This document shows positions 60,701 to 64,000 of a stretch of DNA of 64,000 bases, in pieces. The stretch covers positions 6,493,106 through 6,557,105 of the forward strand of contig NC_020174.2 in assembly GCF_000224145.3 (NCBI RefSeq). The letters run 5' to 3'. The first letter of the stretch is position 1. Every line of letters starts with the position of its first letter. The position numbers were made by a program, and so were the translations under genes. The notes under the pieces were generated by a model. It was not told the DNA's origin, did no database searches, and worked only from the letters and a program-made list of their open reading frames with translations. This DNA comes from Ciona intestinalis (lineage: Eukaryota > Chordata > Ascidiacea > Phlebobranchia > Cionidae).

Positions 60701-63700
60701 AAACTGCAGTTTGTGGGATAACAAGGTGATTACTTGTATCGTCACGCAGATGTCACAGGGATCCAAACAGTTAAACCACGTATTGTACGAACGATGATGC
60801 CGTACGTTGATGGGGTTTCCAATAACTTTGTATCGCACAAGATCTGGGGGTGGATGGTTTAAAAGAACCCAATGGCATCGCAGTGGATTGGGTGTCGGGG
60901 TAAGTTGGGTGTCGGGATAAGTTGGGTGGGTGGGGTAAGTTGGGTGTGGGGTAAGTTGGGTGAGTGGGGTAAGTTGGGTGTCCGGGTAAGTTGGGTGTCG
61001 GGATAAGTTTTGTGTGGGTGGGGTAAGTTGGGTGTCCGGGTAAGTTGGGTGTCGGGATAAGTTTTGTGTGGGGTAAGTTGGGTGGGGTAGGTTCGGTGTC
61101 GGGGTAAGTTGGGTGAGTGGGGTAAGTTGGGTGTCGGGGTAAGTTGGGTGGGTGGGGTAAGTTGGGTGAGTGGGGTAAGTTGGATGGGTGGGGTAAGTTG
61201 GGTGTGGGGTAAGTTGGGTGAGTGGGGTAGGTTGGGTGTCGGGGGTAAGTTGATACAGAACAGACGTCGTTATTTACCACCTTACCCCCAGGAATATTTA
61301 CTGGACGGATGAAACAGCTGGTACGATATCTGTTGCGACGTTAGATGGTAGATATCGTAAAACATTGATCAACAAACTTGATGCCCCTCGTGCTATTGTG
61401 GTTAATCCTAAAGCGGGGTAAGTTGGCTCATGTAGGCGTTTCACTTTGGTATGCTCACACCAAGTCTTAGGTAAAATACCATTGTTATTTTACATTGGAA
61501 ATTGTAAAAAAGTTATTTCAATGAAACATACAAAGCAGCATTATAAAGTTCACCATCTTTACCAAGGATGCTTGATACCTTTATTTATTTGTCAACAACT
61601 TATTTATTTTGCTCGATATAAATTGAACTTTCCCCCAGATATTTATTCTGGTCGAGTGTTGGTCTCTCTCCTGCCATCTACAGGTCGCACATGGACGGGG
61701 GGAACATGAGGAAACTTGAGGAAGTTGTTGTTGGGTTCCCGTCGGGATTAGCGGTGGATTATCAACATGGGGGGCGGTGAGTGGGTGGGGGGGTTCATCT
61801 GCAATATATATATACACAAAACAATGTCATAACAGTTACATTTCTAAATCTTCTCAAACAAATAAAAAGATAAATGATATTAATAATACATCGAATAAAT
61901 ATGAAATGATATATATATTTTAATGTTGACTTCAAACTTCAACACACCCTTGCAGGTTATACATATCCGATGAAGCGGAAGGAATAATATCATCAGTGTC
62001 GCAACATGGACATCATATGCAAGTTATTGCCAGAGGTAAAACTATGGTTGAATAATGTTAAATATTGTGAGCAGCCTGTTATTTATACAACATACTACGG
62101 ACCATCATGCACAGCTATTATGAAATATGTTACTATTGTTGTTATAGTGTAGCTTACATCTGATTCTGCTGTGATAGAATTAACATCACATGACCATAAA
62201 CACAATGATATTTATCAGTGGTGTAAACTGTCTGTGTCTTTTCATTTAAACTAAAATTTCAATAAAAACGTTGCACTTGCTTATTGTACCGTGATATAAT
62301 ACAACAATATGGGGAATAACAAACCTTTCAGGTGTTGGGAGGCCGCTAAATATTGAAGTGTTTGAGAACTCTGTTTACTGGACCACAAGTGATATGTCAC
62401 TTTATTCGATGAACAAGTTTGGTCAGGGTGCAAAGTCATTGTTAAGGAAAGGGTTTCGAACGGCAAGCGATATCAAGGTTTATCATCCAAGCAGATATGA
62501 GAAAGGTTGGAACTTATTTGTTTAAATATTTCTTAGGTTTATTATATATGGGTGAGGTCCTTACAACCAAGGATGCCACAGCCGGTTCGTTACCGCGTAA
62601 TCTGTTTAACTTAAAACTAAACTTGTTTTATTTTCATTTCAACTCTTAATATTATCTGAACGATATTATTAGCACAATGATATTTTAGTAAGATTCAACT
62701 TTAAATAATATGTTAAATGTTACTAATGTAACAAAGTTGAAAAATAAGTTAACAGCTGTGTTTCTAAACAACTTGACACCCACTAGTTCCCCCGCGTTGC
62801 AAGGATAAGTCGTGCAGCCACCTTTGTTTATTGAGCCCAAGCTCTTACACATGCGCTTGTCCCGATGGAACCTCTTTCTTCCCCGGCAACGCACGCGATT
62901 GTGACGCAAGTTACGAACAACCCCTTCCCACCATAGCTGTGTGTCAGTGCATGAACGGTGCGTCGTGTACTTATGATGAGGACGATAAACCTACTTGCAT
63001 GTAAGTTGTAACTCCTTAGCCTAAATGTTGTTATATATATTACTTTTATAATTATCATTTTTAATCTGGGTTTAATTAAAAGTTTAGCTTTTATAAAATA
63101 TTATTGTGGACAATGTCACCTAAACATATTGTTGTAAACCTTTATAGTTGCGCTTCTGGGTTCTCGGGCGATAATTGCGAGACTGGTAGTCACGTGCCTG
63201 TGCCGCAACCACTAGGTGGAAGTGGTGAGTATATATCATTAATACGTCCTGTGTTTACACTGAACGTTTACTTTTATATAAAATAAACGTCATTACTTCC
63301 ACTCAGCCATTACTGGGATAATAATCGCCGTGGTGATCGTCTTCATTATACTGGGAGTAGCCGGCTTCATTTATTTAAAAAGGAAAAATTCGAGGTGAAA
63401 ATTAAGTTCTTGAACATTTTCATTTTGTTTGTTATTTATGTGAATTTATGGAAAGAATATTTAAGATGGTTTAATTTTTTCATGAAACTGTGATTTTCTT
63501 TTTATGTAGTTATTGTTGCCAGGTTTATTATAAGTATGAAGTCTTCTGGCAATTGTTTATTTTTATTTTGAAGAACCATTGTTTTGTCTGTTATATTTAT
63601 AATTGGGAAACAGTTTGAAACTAGTTAGTTAAATAAACAATCCACCCGAATATTTAGTGATGGAAAGACAAAGTGTGGTTTGCCAACGATACAACTCCCA

Positions 63701-63937
63701 TGTTTGAAAACATCAGAATCGGCGATCGCAAGTTTTGACAATCCGGTAACTTATCATAAAGATGAATCTGCGGCTGAATCTGCGCCAACATTTACTAAAT
63801 ATGTAAGTATTCCGTTTGTATGTGCGTTAAGTTGTATAACCCATGTTTTGTAGGTAAGCGATGACATTGCACCATCTTACCCCAACCCTGGTTACAATAA
63901 AGAGGTGAAACATACTGGCTGTTTATGCTTAACATAA
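45711..63937 (+). CDS. LRP2: LRP2 (megalin)-like endocytic receptor, C-terminal half
   Basis: LRP2 is a giant clathrin-linked scavenger receptor of absorptive epithelia. About 55 exons (first 45711-45926, last 63854-63937) encode roughly 2,450 aa. Domain order: beta-propeller (45711-47313; YWADYG, YWCDAK), EGF (47559-47679), propeller (47853-49831; LYWSDWGTH), EGF (49800-50062), ten LDLR-A repeats (50254-53320; C...CDG..DC.DGSDE), two EGF (53320-53720; MNECIE is Ca-binding type), propeller (53730-55875; [21 protein letters not shown]), EGF (56164-56290), eleven LDLR-A (56489-59767), two EGF (59884-60251), propeller (60394-62505), two EGF (62787-63224), one membrane helix (63307-63394) and a short tail with FDNPVTY and NPGY. 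Clusters of 10 then 11 match clusters III and IV of LRP1 and LRP2; CSHLCLL...YTCACPDG with only two EGFs before the membrane favours LRP2. The N-terminal half is absent, and an apparent frameshift lies near 60825-60840. The last stop is provisional, as a donor at 63904 could extend it. Confidence 0.85.
48788..48940 (+). repeat. SINE, head-truncated, in LRP2 intron
   Basis: It runs from the B-box-like GGTTCAAGGCTCGGCGCTGC through GCTACCATTGTGGGTG, GGCAATTGCTCCAACCCAGT and CACTAATGGGTTGTCTAAAT to CAATCACCCACAAAGTT. The tail module is missing. It lies just upstream of the exon at 48996. Confidence 0.85.
51106..51168. repeat. 31-bp tandem duplication in LRP2 intron
   Basis: Two copies of a 31-bp unit containing CATGCGGGGGCATATGTATA start at about 51111 and 51142, differing at two or three bases. 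It lies after the exon ending 51053 and does not touch splice sites. Confidence 0.8.
53389..53441 (+). repeat. 22-bp tandem duplication spanning a splice donor
   Basis: The unit covers the last 18 bases of the LRP2 exon ending at 53406 (...GTAACAAAG) plus the first intron bases GTAT, and is repeated at 53411-53432 with a partial third copy. A second intact donor therefore lies 22 bases downstream; using it would shift the frame. Confidence 0.9.
54340..54628 (+). repeat. Three tandem SINE tail modules in LRP2 intron
   Basis: Almost the entire intron 54305-54646 consists of three head-to-tail copies of a roughly 95-bp module (GCGGGCACGAGGTGTATGAA, GTTATAACGACTGTCGTTGC, ATGCGAGGATAAATAAGTTA). 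They lack the SINE head and body, so the tail module multiplied on its own, by unequal exchange or serial insertion. Confidence 0.9.
56748..56830 (+). repeat. SINE head/body fragment in LRP2 intron
   Basis: GGTTCAAGGCTCGATGCTGC, CACCATTGTGGGTGTATGTG and CCTTGGGCAAGACTCTTAA mark the B-box and proximal body. A similar fragment lies at 57548-57605. Confidence 0.75.
57742..57945 (+). repeat. 17-bp minisatellite built from an exon end and splice donor
   Basis: Ten full copies of GTAAATACAACGTACAG start at 57759, immediately after the LRP2 exon ending ...ACAACGTACAG at 57758, with an eleventh partial copy. Each copy recreates CAG|GTAAAT, so eleven equivalent donors occur at 17-bp steps. One copy has CATACAG. 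Phase with the next exon (58059) requires the first donor, or donors offset by multiples of 51 bp. Confidence 0.95.
60884..61255 (+). repeat. 16-18-bp minisatellite containing repeated splice donors
   Basis: The exon ends GGATTGGGTGTCGG|GGTAAGTT (last exon base 60899), and the same phrase GGTGTCGGGGTAAGTTG with variants (GTGAGTGG, GTGTCCGG, GGATAAG) is repeated about twenty times to 61255. About sixteen copies keep an exact GTAAGTT. Confidence 0.9.
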
Positions 63938-64000
63938 AGTTTAGGATAAATATTTAATTTATAATTGCATAGCAACCTTGGTAGCAGCATCGAGCTTCGT

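Noticed and set aside
60771..61280. 169-codon minus-strand proline-rich frame
   Set aside because: Reverse translation of the 16-18-bp intronic minisatellite.
45711..63937. Identification as LRP1, LRP4 or LRP5/6
   Set aside because: LDLR-A clusters of 10 and 11 exclude LRP4 and LRP5/6. LRP1 shares the clusters but has six EGF repeats and a furin-cleaved region before the membrane, while here only two EGFs with LRP2-like wording (CSHLCLL, CACPDG) precede it.

Overview
The window is animal nuclear DNA, most likely from a sea squirt (Ciona-type tunicate). The grounds are: about 55-100 codon exons separated by short AT-rich GT-AG introns; chordate-style genes (LRP2, CDK5, ERH, RABL6, CatSper gamma, PLAC8 family) packed a few kb apart; a tRNA-derived SINE present in many copies; and splice-acceptor-like sites just upstream of several start codons, as expected for a genome that uses spliced-leader trans-splicing. 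The species assignment is inference. Two runs of N (50 at 30216-30265, 500 at 44203-44702) show it is a draft scaffold. All exon borders below were read by eye from splice sites and reading phase.

Layout. 1-650: spacer and a 21-bp minisatellite. 657-4065 (minus): a ten-exon acidic, serine-rich protein that I do not recognise. 6816-14195 (plus): CatSper gamma-like sperm channel subunit, about 22 exons. 14535-19863 (plus): a tight same-strand trio of an intronless proline racemase/L3HYPDH-family enzyme, mitochondrial ribosomal protein S16 and the ALG11 mannosyltransferase, a candidate operon. 20998-22834: a GT31 beta-1,3-galactosyltransferase-like gene. 22835-26676: gene-poor, with a 14-bp minisatellite and a SINE. 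26677-28541: a four-exon PLAC8/cornifelin gene whose exons are all short. 28542-30795: SINE-rich spacer with the small gap. 30796-31254: intronless UBE2D-like ubiquitin-conjugating enzyme. 32260-38085: RABL6, 14 exons. 38086-42368: spacer rich in CRE-like sites with a nested inverted repeat and perhaps a non-coding transcript. 42369-43247: intronless CDK5. 44030-44120: first coding exon of ERH, the rest lost at the 500-N gap. 45711-63937: about 55 exons of the C-terminal half of LRP2 (megalin), from a beta-propeller through LDLR-A clusters of 10 and 11 repeats to the transmembrane segment and cytoplasmic tail.

The genes do not form one pathway. The most unusual feature of the window is inside LRP2: at three separate exon 3' ends the 5' splice site itself has been tandemly duplicated (22 bp x2, 17 bp x10, about 16-18 bp x about 20), leaving exon-intron junctions followed by trains of near-identical splice donors. 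Other points worth following are a 37-bp perfect hairpin apparently inserted into a SINE with an 8-bp target duplication, the Cys/Cys active site of the L3HYPDH-like enzyme, and a UBE2D-like E2 that has lost the family's catalytic-gate aspartate.
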